From NCBI RefSeq assembly GCF_030253575.1, contig NC_080566.1, positions 6,767,501 to 6,831,500 of the forward strand: DNA of 64,000 nucleotides, written 5' to 3'. The translations under genes and the position numbers were made by a program. Below are positions 1 to 12,122 of this stretch, piece by piece; positions within the stretch are counted from its first letter, which is position 1; the number at the start of each line of letters is the position of its first letter. The notes beneath the pieces were generated by a model. That model had not been told where the DNA came from. It was given only the letters and a program-made list of their open reading frames with translations, and searched no databases. This stretch comes from Rhododendron vialii (lineage: Eukaryota; Streptophyta; Magnoliopsida; Ericales; Ericaceae).

Positions 1-318
1 GTGAAGTGAAATAATTCTAGCTTGGAGAGTAAGTCCTTATAGCCATTTTTTGTTGATGTATGGGGTGTTAAGCTACATGTGTGCACTCTAACTGCATTTT
101 AGTTATCTCTCCACGTGGATACTCCAAAAAACGTGACAAAGACAAATAATCAACAAACTTCTTTACAGTTTGATTTGATAGAGTAATTTTATATTTTTCT
201 TGTGTTCAGCTTTTTAATTGTAGATCTATTATTTTTGGTTTGTATATTTGATTAACATTCTTTGTTTTTCATCCTTATCTTTTATGTCGGTTCTTGTCTT
301 CGTAATTCTTTGGTTTAG
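1..318 (+). other. Intron of the FURRY-like gene (no exon recognised)
   Basis: AT- and T-rich sequence ending in a pyrimidine-rich stretch and an AG acceptor at 317-318, just before the first recognisable FURRY exon. I found no coding segment here. The upstream exons, roughly the first 280-300 codons judged from usual plant family length, lie outside the window. Confidence 0.6.
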
Positions 319-3300
319 GTCGGTTATCCTCTGGTGACTCTTCTTCTCTGTCTTGGTGATCCTAATGTTTTCCTCAATAACTTTGGCCCCCACATGGAGC
401 AACTCTACAAGCATCTCAGAGTAAGTTTAACTATGCCACATACAGAACACAGGACAAGGAATATGGACATGTTTGTTCTTTCCTGTGTCCTTTATATCAT
501 CCTCATTTCCTTTTTAAGGAGTGGAAATCACATATATATTATTCCCTTTTCGCAAGTTCAGTATATGATTGACTGGTCTTTGTCATGCAGGACAAGAACC
601 ACCGTTTTATGGCCTTGGACTGTCTACATAGGGTTTTGAGGTTTTACTTGACTGTTCATGGGGATTCCCAGCCGCCAAATCGCGTGTGGGACTACCTAGA
701 CAGTGTGACCTCACAACTCCTAACTATTCTGAGGAAGGGAATACTTACCCAGGATGTTCAGCATGATAAAATCGTTGAGTTTTGTGTGACTATAGCAGAG
801 CATAATCTTGATTTTGCCATGAACCACATGATATTGGAATTGCTGAAGCAAGACAGTCCAAGTGAAGCAAAGGTTATTGGTCTTCGTGCCTTACTTGCTA
901 TTGTTATGTCTCCTTCGAGCCAGCATGTTGGTCTAGAAATTCTCCATGGTGATTTATAATCTCTTTTGTAGCCTTTTAACTTCTGTATACATGCTCAATT
1001 TTTGGTCCTGGTAGAATTCATTTGATTTTGTCCTGTTGCATTGACAGGTCATGATATTGGCCACTACATTCCGAAAGTAAAGGCTGCAATTGAGGCGATT
1101 CTAAGGTCTTGTAACAGGATCTATAGTCAAGCTCTTCTTACTTCTTCAAGGACCACAATAGGTAATGTTTGTTCCCTTTTCTTTTTTGCTGTATGCAGAA
1201 TCATTGAAATGAAATGACCATTTGTTGGAGATGCCCTCTTTTGTCTGCTGCACTTTTTGGTTTCTTAGTGATAGTTGGATAGAAGGTCTAGATTGTTTCC
1301 TGCTTCTCTACTTGTTTGGCTTTATTAGGTAATTCATTTATCTTGCTCTAGTTCATATTCTTGGTTATTGTTTTATTAAATATTCTCTCTTATTGCGACT
1401 GCTTTCAATTGGCTTTTGTTATTTGAAACGCGTCATAATAAGTGAACTTCTTGTTTCTCTAGATGCTGTAACAAAAGAAAAGTCACAAGGATATCTTTTC
1501 CGGTCAGTGCTGAAGTGCATACCCTATCTGATTGAAGAAGTTGGCCGAACTGATAAAATCACTGAAATAATACCTCAACATGGCATAAGTATTGATCCTG
1601 GTGTTCGTGAGGAAGCAGTACAGGTACTGAATCGGATAGTCAGATACCTTCCGCATCGCCGTTTTGCAGTTATGAGAGGAATGGCCAACTTCATCCTACG
1701 GCTTCCTGATGAGTTCCCTCTTCTCATTCAAACATCATTGGGACGCCTGTTAGAACTCATGCGTTTTTGGAGAGCTTGTCTATCCGATGATATGATAGAG
1801 TATGAAGCCCAAGAGGCAAAGCGCGTGCGGAGGAGTGATGGATTCAAGAAGTCTTCTGTTCATCACTCCGCAGAAGCAATTGACTTTCGTGCTTCAGAGA
1901 TAGATGCAGTTGGTCTTATATTTCTGAGTTCTGTGGATAGTCAAATTAGGCATACAGCATTGGAGTTGCTTCGCTGTGTTCGTGCTTTAAGGAATGATAT
2001 AAGAGAGATTTCTATGCATGAGCGGCCGGACCGTATGTTGAGAAATGAAGCTGAACCCATTTTTATAATTGATGTTTTAGAAGAGAATGGGGTCAGTTAT
2101 ACCTACGTTTTTTGTTTTTCTCCTTTTTCTTTTTTGCTAAGTCCATTTTTTTTAAGACCTATACAGCTTTTTTGTTTTGTCCTTCTGTTCTATTGTACTG
2201 CATCAAACTTTAACTTCGAGTTTTACAGGATGACATCGTTCAGAGCTGCTATTGGGATTCTGGTCGTCCATTTGATTTGAGGCGAGAATTTGAGGCAGTA
2301 CCACCAGATGTGACACTTCAGTCCATTTTATTTGAAAGCCCTGATAAGAATAGATGGGCTCGATGTCTCAGTGAACTAGCCAAATATGCTGCTGACCTTT
2401 GCCCAAGCTCTGTTCAGGAAGCAAAGTAAGGTTCTAAAAAAGTGTGCTTGCGTAATGGGTATAACGAGTTTTTGCCAGATGTTATTTTCTTTACTTATTT
2501 AAATTTGTTTTCCGTTTGAGTAACAGGAAAGGTGCTGCTTATGTAACTTATATTAACTTATCCATTTTTTGGTGTTCTCTCTCTCTCTCTCTCTCAACAA
2601 CTGTGGCTGTTAGAGACATGAAACCAAGAGAGAACATTTTAGCATACGATTTAACTTCTTTTTGTCGTTGATTTTATATATTTGAACCATCGTCAACAGC
2701 AGTAGTAAAGAAGTAAAAGTGTAACTCTCTTCTTCTGTCAAAAGCTGCCTCTGCATTGTTGCTCTTCTATTCTTATCTATTATGTTCAAGGTCATGTTTT
2801 TTGAATTGAAAGCTTCATACTCTCATACTGACTTGATCTTCATTCCAGGTTAGAGGTCATTCAGCGTCTTGCTCATATCACACCTGTTGAGTTAGGCGGC
2901 AAGGCCCATCAGTCACAAGATGCGGATTATAAGCTAGACCAGTGGCTTATGTATGCAATTTTTGCATGCTCATGTCCACCAGATAGTAGGGAAACTGGTG
3001 GATTATCGGCAACCAAAGATCTTTTCCATCTCATTTTTCCCTCACTGAAATCTGGATCTGAAGCCCAGTTAGTAAGTTCATACTACCAAGTAACTTGTGA
3101 TTTGTGAACAAGATTTAGCATCTATGTTGTTGATCACACTGTTCTTCAAAGAGCGACAGTAAGATTCAAGGTAGGAGAGCTAGTTTTATACCTTAAGGAT
3201 CAGCATGATTGGAGAATTAGAAAATCAAATTCGTACCTTTTTTTTTTATATCAGAAATTCGTACCTTTTTTCCCCAATGATGAAACTACTTTATGTAGAG

Positions 3301-5799
3301 GAACGGTTGCTGTTGACGACTTGGAATCAAACCACATTAATTTGTGAAGGTTTCAAAGTCAGCATTTATGTTGGTGGTCCCCTGTAGGTGAATTGGTGAT
3401 GAAATTGATATATCTCAAATTGGGATGGCAAAATTGTTAAATCAGAAGTGAGGAAAGGAATCAGAAGACGAGAAAGTTAATTTTATGAAGTTTCAATGGA
3501 AGTTGGATGCAGATTTGTGTTTTTATGTTTTATCATGGGCTCATAAAGAAGAGGGAAAATGGAAAATGAAAATCCGTTTAGAACAGCTAGTCATAAATTT
3601 GTTCTGAGGCTGTGTTTTTTGAACTATGTCGGCATCTATTTGATGATGTGACAGCCATATGACTATTAAGAAGTTTTTATTCTCCATTTTTTATTGTGTT
3701 TTTTTGTGTTGGTTATGAATGAGTTTCTCTACCTTGTTTGCAGCATGCAGCCACCATGGCTCTTGGCCACTCACATCTTGAGGTATGCGAAATCATGTTC
3801 AGAGAGCTTGCAACTTTCATTGACGAGGTTTCTCTGGAAACTGACGGAAAACCAAAGTGGAAGGTATAGTAGATCATTAAATTCTGCCCCCTCCCCTCAT
3901 CATAGTGAAGGTTTTACTTGCTGAGAGCATGTGTTTGCCAAGGAGCACAACACACAATCTTTCGTCAAACATAGGGCGCTCTTTGCCAATGTTGGTGTTG
4001 GTTGTATTTCCTTTTCATGGTAATACCAAAGACATCCTTGTTAAGTACCAATTGTCCCAAAAGCTTAAGTTTTGCAAGGAAATGGTCCCAAGAAGGTATA
4101 ATTTCTATCTAGCACCCTCCTTCATATGCAACCTTATCTTGCATGTAGAGAGGCAAATATCCATACATGTTGTGATAGAATGCAAATGGGAGAAACATAA
4201 TGCAAACGGGGAACAAAATGCAAATAGAGTGACTTGAACCCAAGACCTCTCCCAACGTGGGACCTCTCCCGATGTGGGCTCTGATGCCATGTTAAATTAC
4301 CAATTGTCCCAAAAGCTTAAGTTGTTAGGAAATAGGCCCAACAATTTATATTAAGCTATCTAACACAGTAATAAACTTTGAGACAGCATAAAATGAGAAA
4401 GGATTTGGTTTGAACATTATTTGAAGGTATGGATACTGGTATATTTCATCTTTATGTCACCAGGAGCATCTGCTGTAATGTTGATTTTTGCTAATATGAC
4501 GTCTTAGGGTGAATTAATCTTTGTATATGGTATTTTCTTTTCCTTTAATCTTTTTGTAACTGCATTTTGTGGGTTCTGCATTTTGGTGTTGAGCTAATGA
4601 AATATGTCTATGTCATGGATGTAGAGTCAAAAGGCTCGTCGTGAAGAACTCCGGATCCACATTGCTAATATATACCGCACTGTTGCTGAGAAAATCTGGC
4701 CTGGGATGCTAGGGCGCAAGCCAGTTTTTCGCCTTCATTGTTTAAAGTTCATTGAAGAAACAACTAGACAAATCATAGCTGCACAGGCTGAGAGCTTTCA
4801 AGAAATGCAACCCCTTCGTTATGCTCTTGCTTCTGTTCTAAGATCATTAGCCCCTGAATTTGTTGATTCGAAATCGGAAAAATTCGATCTAAGAACAAGA
4901 AAACGACTGTTTGATATTCTTCTGTCCTGGTCTGATGACACTGGTGGTACATGGAGTCAGGATGGCATCAGCGATTACCGACGTGAAGTTGAACGGTACA
5001 AATCCACTCAGCATGCTCGGTCAAAAGATTCTATAGACAAACTTACATTTGATAAAGAGATGAACGAACAAATTGAGGCAATCCAGTGGGCCTCCATGAA
5101 TGCTATGGCTTCACTGTTGTATGGGCCTTGCTTTGATGACAATGCAAGGAAAATGAGTGGCCGAGTAATATTGTGGATTAATAGTTTGTTTATTGAGCCT
5201 GCCTCTAGGGCTCCGTTTGGTTATTCGCCAGCAGATCCAAGAACGCCATCGTACTCCAAATTTACAGGAGATGGAGGGCGTGGAGCTACTGGACGTGAGA
5301 GGCACAGGGGTGGCCACCTTCGTGTCTCCCTTGCTAAAATGGCCTTGAAGAATCTCCTCCTTACAAATTTGGACCTGTTTCCTGCTTGCATTGATCAGGT
5401 ATATGTTGTCTTTCATTTGGTACCACACCACAATACGATTTTATGTACATGTACTCTTTTCATGTTTCTTTGATCTGCCATATCCCAAAAATGCAACTAG
5501 AGAAATCGTTCCATGGCCCAATCTATGTTGCGCGGACTCGCCCGAACCTGTGGAGTACCCATGTCGACATGATCCGACACGGTTGTGGGATGTGAGTCGG
5601 GTACGGCACCTTCAATCCGGATACGGCTGGGATGCTTAGATGCAGGAATCATCCATTTCGGACTTCGATCGCCCGATTCGTCTTCAATCGTCAGAGCTCC
5701 GGCGATGGAGGGCGTGGCCACCGGCAAGGAAGAAGAAGAGATCGATGTGTGAAAGCTGCCGTCATCGGAGGAGCAGCACATCATTGTTGTCGAACCTCC

Positions 5800-5865
<66 letters not shown>

Positions 5866-8800
5866 AATCTGATCTTTGACCGACATGTATTATGCATATA
5901 CTATGTTTATATATATAAACTACACTAAGACCCTTATCGTTTATTAACATAACAGTTAACCCCCTCAAATTATTAACGAAACAATTATATAAAAAACATA
6001 AAAAACATTTATAATTTTAATAATTAGTTTTGTGCAAAGAAAATAATATTTTTATGAGATAATTTTCATATATTTATATAAACGGGGCGGTTTAATGGAC
6101 AACTATTTGGACACCTAAAAAAACACCTCTTAGTTTCCGATCAAATTTTGATGATCTGAGCCGCTCAATGTGATCAGAACGTGATTTTAAGGGTATCCGC
6201 GAGAAATCAGCAAAAAAGAACGAAAAGGGCTTAATCTGAGCAGTTTTTAGCTTAAATTTAATGAACGGTTCAATTAAAAACTGCTTAAAACAAGCACTTC
6301 CCGGTCATTTTTTTTTTGCTAATTTCTCGCGGGCACCCTTAAAAATCATATTCTGCACACATTGAACGGTTCGGATCATAAAAATTTGATCGGGAACTAT
6401 GTGATTGAGATTTGGGGTGTTTTTTTAGGTGTCTAAGTAGTTGTCCATTGAACCGCCCCGTTATATAAATAATATAAATATATTTATTTATATATAACTA
6501 TTCAGCGAATCCCTGCACCCGTGTCCAAATTCGGATACATATCCCCGAATCCTCTATTTTCAGCTTTGACGTGTCCGACCCTTGGATATGTACCTGCACC
6601 CGATTCCTGTACCCGAGTCCGAGCAACATAGGGCCCAATGAAGTGTGATGATTTGACGGGTGAACTATTTGAAACAAAAAGTATCACTTTGTTTCCATTG
6701 CTATTTAATGTTTTGAGTGGGTTCACATTCTGGTATCCTATTTGTTGCACCCTTAAATTATGTACAAAAACCCTTCTTTTGGAACATCTGGAAAGAAAGA
6801 GAGGGAGGTAAAACAAGAGATAATGCTAGAGAAATTTGATTATTTACTCTGTCTTCACTTTGCAAATTTAAAAAAAAGTTGAAATGATAAAGAAATTAGC
6901 TTTTCTTGTTTGATTCGAAAGAGAAATATAAAGGAAAGGAAAAAGGTAAATTAGTAGTAATAGAAATGAAAAAGTAGAGGAATCAAGGAAACTGTGAAGA
7001 AAACAACTTCTGTTTAATTTCTCGTCATTTTCTCTCTCTCATAGTGTAGGAACCGAACATAGAGGAGAAGGGAAATAATTTATCTTCTCTTTCTTTCCCT
7101 CAGTTCCGAAATCGCTCTTAGGGTAATGTAACGCCACCGGCCTAAGTAACATTGAGATTGTAAGAACCTGCGCGATTGCCGTACTTCATTGACAATGCTG
7201 TGATTCTTTTTCCCATTTAAGTTCCAATTTCTATATATTTGTCCAGACTAACTTAAAATATTTGTCTTTGTTCTTTCTCAGTGCTACTACTCTGATGCTG
7301 CCATAGCCGATGGCTACTTCAGTGTACTTGCAGAAGTCTACATGCGTCAAGAGATTCCCAAATGTGAGATTCAGAGATTATTAAGTCTGATTCTCTACAA
7401 GGTGGTGGACCCATCTAGACAAATTCGTGACGATGCTCTTCAGATGCTTGAGACGCTTTCTGTCCGTGAGTGGGCTGAGGACGGTATTGAAGGCTCAGGG
7501 AGTTATCGGGCTGCTGTTGTTGGAAATCTCCCCGACTCCTACCAACAATTCCAGTACAAACTCTCTTGCAAACTTGCTAAAGATCACCCGGAGCTGAGTC
7601 AGCTCCTTTGTGAAGAAATCATGCAGAGACAGTTGGACGCAGTTGACATAATCGCACAGCATCAGGTTCTGACTTGTATGGCTCCTTGGATTGAGAACCT
7701 CAATTTCTGGAAACTCAAGGATTCAGGTTGGAGCGAGAGATTACTAAAAAGCCTTTATTACGTAACGTGGAGACATGGTGACCAATTCCCTGATGAAATA
7801 GAGAAGCTTTGGAGCACAATTGCTAGTAAACCTAGAAACATCAGCCCGGTTCTGGATTTCTTGATCACAAAAGGGATCGAGGATTGTGATTCGAATGCAT
7901 CAGCTGAAATTAGTGGTGCATTCGCTACATATTTCTCAGTTGCTAAAAGGGTGAGTTTATATTTAGCTCGAATTTGTCCGCAACGAACGATTGATCACCT
8001 GGTTTTTCAACTATCTCAGCAGATTGAGGATAGTGTGGAACCCCTTAGGCCCACGGCAAATAAATCCGATGCTAATGGAAATTTCGTGTTGGAATTCTCT
8101 CAGGGGCCCGCAGTGGCCCAAATCTCGTCGGTTTTGGACATCCAGCCGCACATGTCTCCTTTACTCGTCCGCGGATCTCTTGATGGCCCACTTAGGAACA
8201 CTAGTGGGAGCTTGAGCTGGAGAACGGCAGCAGTCGGAGGCCGAAGTGCGTCGGGCCCACTGAGCCCAATGCCACCTGAGTTGAACATCGTTCCTGTAAG
8301 TACGGGCCGATCAGGTCAGCTCCTTCCGGCTTTGGTAAACATGTCGGGCCCGCTAATGGGAGTAAGAAGCTCAACAGGGAGCTTAAGAAGTCGCCATGTT
8401 TCTCGAGATAGCGGAGACTACCTTATAGACACTCCAAACTCGGGGGAAGATGGGTTGCACCCGGCTGGTGGAGCCCTTGGAGTTAGCGCAAAAGACCTTC
8501 AATCGGCATTACAGGGGCATCAACAACACTCTCTCACTCACGCCGATATAGCGTTGATTCTACTCGCAGAAATTGCTTATGAAAATGATGAGGACTTCCG
8601 GCAGCACTTGCCGTTGCTTTTTCACGTAACCTTTGTTTCTATGGACAGTTCTGAAGATATAGTGCTGGAGCATTGCCAGCATCTCCTTGTCAACCTTCTC
8701 TATTCGCTCGCAGGCCGCCACCTGGAATTATACGAGGTTGAAAATAATGACGGAGAGAACAAGCAACAGGTGGTGAGTCTAATCAAGTACGTCCAGTCAA

Positions 8801-10359
8801 AGCGAGGGAGCATGATGTGGGAGAATGAGGACCCCACGGTTGTAAGACCTGAGCTCCCTAGTGCGGCACTATTGTCCGCCCTAGTTCAGAGCATGGTTGA
8901 TGCCATTTTTTTCCAGGGAGACCTCCGCGAGACTTGGGGTGCAGAGGCGCTTAGGTGGGCCATGGAGTGCACGTCGCGACACCTGGCATGCCGGTCCCAC
9001 CAGATTTACCGCGCGCTCCGGCCCCATGTCACCAGTGACGCTTGCGTATCCCTCCTCCGTTGCCTCCACCGGTGTTTAGGAAATCCGGTGCCCGCTGTTT
9101 TGGGATTCATCATGGAAATTCTGTTGACTTTGCAAGTGATGGTGGAAAATATGGAGCCCGAAAAAGTAATCCTCTACCCCCAGCTCTTCTGGGGTTGCGT
9201 AGCAATGATGCACACCGATTTTGTTCATGTTTATTGCCAGGTACTTGAACTCTTCTCTCGCGTGATCGACCGTTTGTCGTTTCGTGACAGAACGACAGAA
9301 AATGTCCTCCTCTCTAGCATGCCAAGAGATGAGCTTGACACCGGTGTCAGTGACAGTACTGAGTTTCAGCGGTTGGAATCGAGGAATGTCATTGAGCCCT
9401 TACCTTCAAATGGAAAGGTGCCCACTTTTGAAGGAGTTCAACCACTTGTCCTTAAAGGGCTCATGTCGACCGTTAGTCATGGCATGTCCATTGAGGTTTT
9501 GTCACGGATCACGGTTCACTCTTGTGATTCGATATTCGGTGACGCGGAGACACGATTATTGATGCATATCACAGGATTACTTCCCTGGCTCTGCTTGCAG
9601 CTTTCTCAAGATGCCAGTCTGGTGGGGCCCACTTCGCCACTTCAGCAGCAACACCAGAAGGCCTGCTCCGTTGCATCCAACCTATCGATCTGGTGCCGCG
9701 CAAAATCGCTGGACGAAATGGCCGCTGTTTTCACAGCTTATTCCCGCGGTGAAGTCAAGAGTATAGACAACTTGCTTGCTTGTGTGTCGCCTTTGTTGTG
9801 CAATGCGTGGTTTCCAAAGCACTCGGCTCTTGCTTTTGGGCATTTGCTGCGACTTCTGGAGAAAGGGCCTGTTGAATATCAGCGTGTAATACTTCTAATG
9901 CTAAAGGCATTGCTTCAGCACACTCCCATGGATGCAGCTCAGAGTCCCCATATGTATGCAATTGTGTCTCAGCTAGTTGAGAGCACTTTGTGTTGGGAAG
10001 CACTTAGTGTGTTGGAAGCACTTTTGCAAAGCTGCGGGTCATTGACAGGTAGTCATCCACACGATCCCAGTTCGTTCGAGAATAATGGGCATGTTGGGAC
10101 CGATGAGAAGCTGCTTGTACCTCAAAGCTCGTTTAAGGCTAGGAGTGGACCGTTACAGTTTGCAATGGGACCTGCGTTTGGAGGAGGTACAATCCCGGCT
10201 GCGCAGGGCGGTGCGAGTGAGTCAGCGATGTCGGCCAGGGAGACAGCTTTGCAGAATACACGACTAATACTTGGGCGGGTCCTTGACGGCTGCGCGCTTG
10301 GGAGGAGGAGAGATTACAGGAAACTGGTGCCTTTTGTGACCACTATTGGAAATCCCTAA
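319..10359 (+). CDS. FRY: FURRY-like cell morphogenesis protein, 5'-partial (nine exons)
   Basis: Plant member of the Furry/Tao3/Mor2 scaffold family, which in animals and fungi works with NDR/LATS kinases in polarity and cell shape; the plant role is less defined. Frame-consistent exons are 319-420, 591-948, 1048-1161, 1463-2091, 2229-2425, 2849-3071, 3744-3863, 4625-5398 and 7282-10359, all with GT..AG introns. Joined, they give 1864 codons plus a TAA at 10357; full-length plant proteins are about 2150 residues, so the N-terminus is missing. The protein is helical-repeat rich (HEAT/ARM-like). The last exon, over 1000 codons, has a Ser/Gly/Pro-rich linker (about 8040-8500) with repeated SGPL and GSL motifs, then the conserved C-terminal region. 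No frameshift or stop was found in these exons, so it looks functional. Introns 7 and 8 carry transposable elements. Family assignment is confident; the exact biological role is inferred. Confidence 0.93.
2578..2595. repeat. (CT)n microsatellite in intron 5
   Basis: A short run of CT dinucleotides inside the intron at 2426-2848 of the FURRY-like gene. No function is implied. Confidence 0.8.
4039..4365 (-). mobile_element. TRIM (miniature LTR retroelement) in intron 7
   Basis: Two related 76 bp direct repeats, 4039-4114 and 4290-4365, both with TG..CA ends and sharing the segment ACCAATTGTCCCAAAAGCTT. On the minus strand the upstream LTR (4290-4365) is followed at once by TGGCATCAGAGCC (4277-4289), close to the initiator-tRNA-Met primer binding site TGGTATCAGAGC. 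A purine-rich GAAGGAGGG tract precedes the other LTR (about 4115-4123). The roughly 175 bp interior has no coding capacity. This layout defines a terminal-repeat retrotransposon in miniature. The flanking 5-mers do not match, so the target-site duplication is lost or the ends are slightly misplaced. It lies antisense to the FURRY-like gene. Confidence 0.75.
5803..5860. repeat. (GA)n microsatellite
   Basis: An almost uninterrupted GA dinucleotide tract of about 57 bp inside the intronic element. Simple repeats of this length are usually polymorphic. Confidence 0.95.
6081..6462. mobile_element. Foldback MITE inside the intronic element
   Basis: The left end AACGGGGCGGTTTAATGGAC and following bases recur in reverse complement at the right end (GTCCATTGAACCGCCCCGTT). 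The near-perfect pairing covers about 48 bp, with weaker pairing continuing inward, for example around GATCAAATTTT on one arm and AAAATTTGATC on the other. Both outer sides are ATTTATATA-like AT tracts. Length is about 380 bp and it is non-coding. Fits a MITE inserted into an older element. Confidence 0.8.
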
Positions 10360-11390
10360 CGTATAATTCTCGTATCTTTCTTTTGGTTTTTACTTAGTTT
10401 TTTTTTTTTTTTGTTGGGTGGAAAGCCTGAAGGGTTGGGGTGGTTTGATCATAGGTAATATATTGTAGTTAATTGTTTTAGCTTGTTGTATAGTGGTTTA
10501 GTATTTGGAACAGTATGCTCCCCCAACCCACAGATGGTCAATAGCTTGTAGCAATTGTACCATTTTCTGTAAATTATTAATTCCTTTGGTGTTGTAAAAG
10601 TGACTTTTGGGATTTTTTTAACTGATAGCATAATGTCATCAAATCCTTCCTGCTGAAAGAAGTCTTGCTTTGGTGATCTGATCAAGCTACATTGGAGCAC
10701 CTTCAATTATCATGAACAATGCCCCTAATGTTGCTTGAAATTTTGGGAAGATTTCGTGCAATTCTGAACTTTCTGAACAAATACTTGTCTCAAAATTCTC
10801 AGTATGCCAACTTTTGTAAGAAAGGAACTTAGATTTGTAGAAAAAAAAGAAGCAGAAAAAGCTAATATACATTGTAGAAGGGGAAGTGTTAAAAGCATCC
10901 AACTTGATCGATTGATTGATGGGCCGGTGTTGATTTCACTCGCCTTTGCTTTGTTTTGTTGTATTTTGTTTTCATATTAATATAATAACTGGGATGTTCT
11001 TTTGCAATAAAAAGAAAAAAACCTTGACAAATCTACGTACTAATTTTGGTAAGCAATCAATGATTGTCTTTAGTCGATGGATCAATTGAGATGCATAGAA
11101 GATGACTTAGACATCCTGAATTAAAAAGTTTCTTATATTCTCCCCATGTGCACCCTTCACAAGCAAGGGAAATGCTTCAAATGATACACCACAACATAAA
11201 AGAGAACTTATGACAAACAAAAGAGCAAATGTCGAAAAGCAAGCTTTGATAGCTGTAAAGTATCCAATTCAAAATGAATTGCCAGACAATGGAGAGGCTG
11301 TTCAACCTGATGTACTCGTTTCAAATGTGATAATTAATACAACATCTAACAGCGGCTAGATTACCATAACACTTCCTAGTTTTTTTTTTT
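10360..11390. other. 3' flank of the FURRY-like gene, intergenic
   Basis: This follows the TAA of the FURRY-like gene and should contain its 3' UTR; a T-run lies at about 10399-10412. The rest is AT-rich intergenic DNA in which I recognise no gene or repeat. The two neighbouring genes converge here. Confidence 0.5.
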
Positions 11391-11391
11391 A

Positions 11392-11700
11392 AATAAAAAA
11401 ACTCAGGTATCCGTATCAGTTTACGCGCACTTCGACCAATCCTGGGGGTCAATTCCATAGGCCACTTGAGGGGAGCACAATAAAAGTCGGAGCAAGATGT
11501 CCTGGTGAGCTTATGCGCACCTTGAATAATCATAGGGCCCAATCCCACCGTTCACTTGCGGGAAATCCAATTAAAATCGGAGCAATTACTCTGTACGGAC
11601 TAGTTTCAAAGGAGTTAATCGCACATGTGAAGTTTCGAATCTTAGACCTGAGGGAGCAAACCCTTCCTAGTTAATAAGGTAAATTTCATCAGGCAGTTCG
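11392..11700 (-). mobile_element. tRNA-derived SINE-like element with doubled 3' module
   Basis: On the minus strand, a head around 11600-11690 carries GGGTTTGCTCCCTCAGG and an internal-promoter-like AAGATTCGAAACTTC, then two successive copies of a tail module. Both copies include GATTGG(G/T)... and AAGGTGCGCATAAGCT- or GAAGTGCGCGTAAACT-type sequence, and the element ends in an A/T-rich tail. The same head and tail pattern occurs at 18036-18256, and tails alone at 32451-32547 and 45797-45893. No coding capacity. Confidence 0.6.
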
Positions 11701-12122
11701 GAGGCTCAACTAAGAATTCAAAGCTCAGCCTCCCATAACACCAAAAGCGAAATAGGATGAGAGAGAAGGAAAAGAAACAGATTGCAGATAAGGAAATCAA
11801 ATGATACCCTTCGATATACGCTTGTATATCTTCATAATTCCAGTCCACAAATCATCATTAAATTTCACAAACTATACAATACAATTTAATACTCGAAGAG
11901 CGATATCTATCTATATATAGTCTACAACAGATATAAACACCCGGCTACACTTCTACCGAAGCAACCCAACTGCAAAATCTAGCAGCTGCTTTCGTCTTAT
12001 TCAAACTCAACCCCCCATCAGACTTCTCCTAATCTCAATTCCAAAGCATCCCGTGTTCTTGGCGTTTCCGCAGGAAGAGATGCAACACGGACCACGCCTT
12101 AGATTGCTGCCAACACGGGAGT

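Larger units (their letters stand above)
5514..6640. mobile_element. Nested inverted-repeat element in the large FURRY intron
   Basis: Outer inverted repeat: the segment from about 5514 (GGCCCAATCTATGTTGCGCG, then GGACTCG) is matched in reverse complement near 6590-6640 (CGAGTCCGAGCAACATAGGG). Between the arms lie a GA microsatellite and a second foldback element (6081-6462). There is no open reading frame of note. It lies in the 1.9 kb intron 5399-7281, the longest of the gene, and accounts for much of that length. Probably a non-autonomous DNA transposon; the superfamily is not resolved. Confidence 0.6.

Noticed and set aside
5497-5968. Overlapping open frames of Ser-Leu or Arg-Glu repeats on both strands
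   Set aside because: They are translations of the GA microsatellite inside an intron; no family resemblance or conserved flanks.
9042-9562. Overlapping plus-strand frames inside the last FURRY exon
   Set aside because: Alternative frames of a long conserved coding exon.
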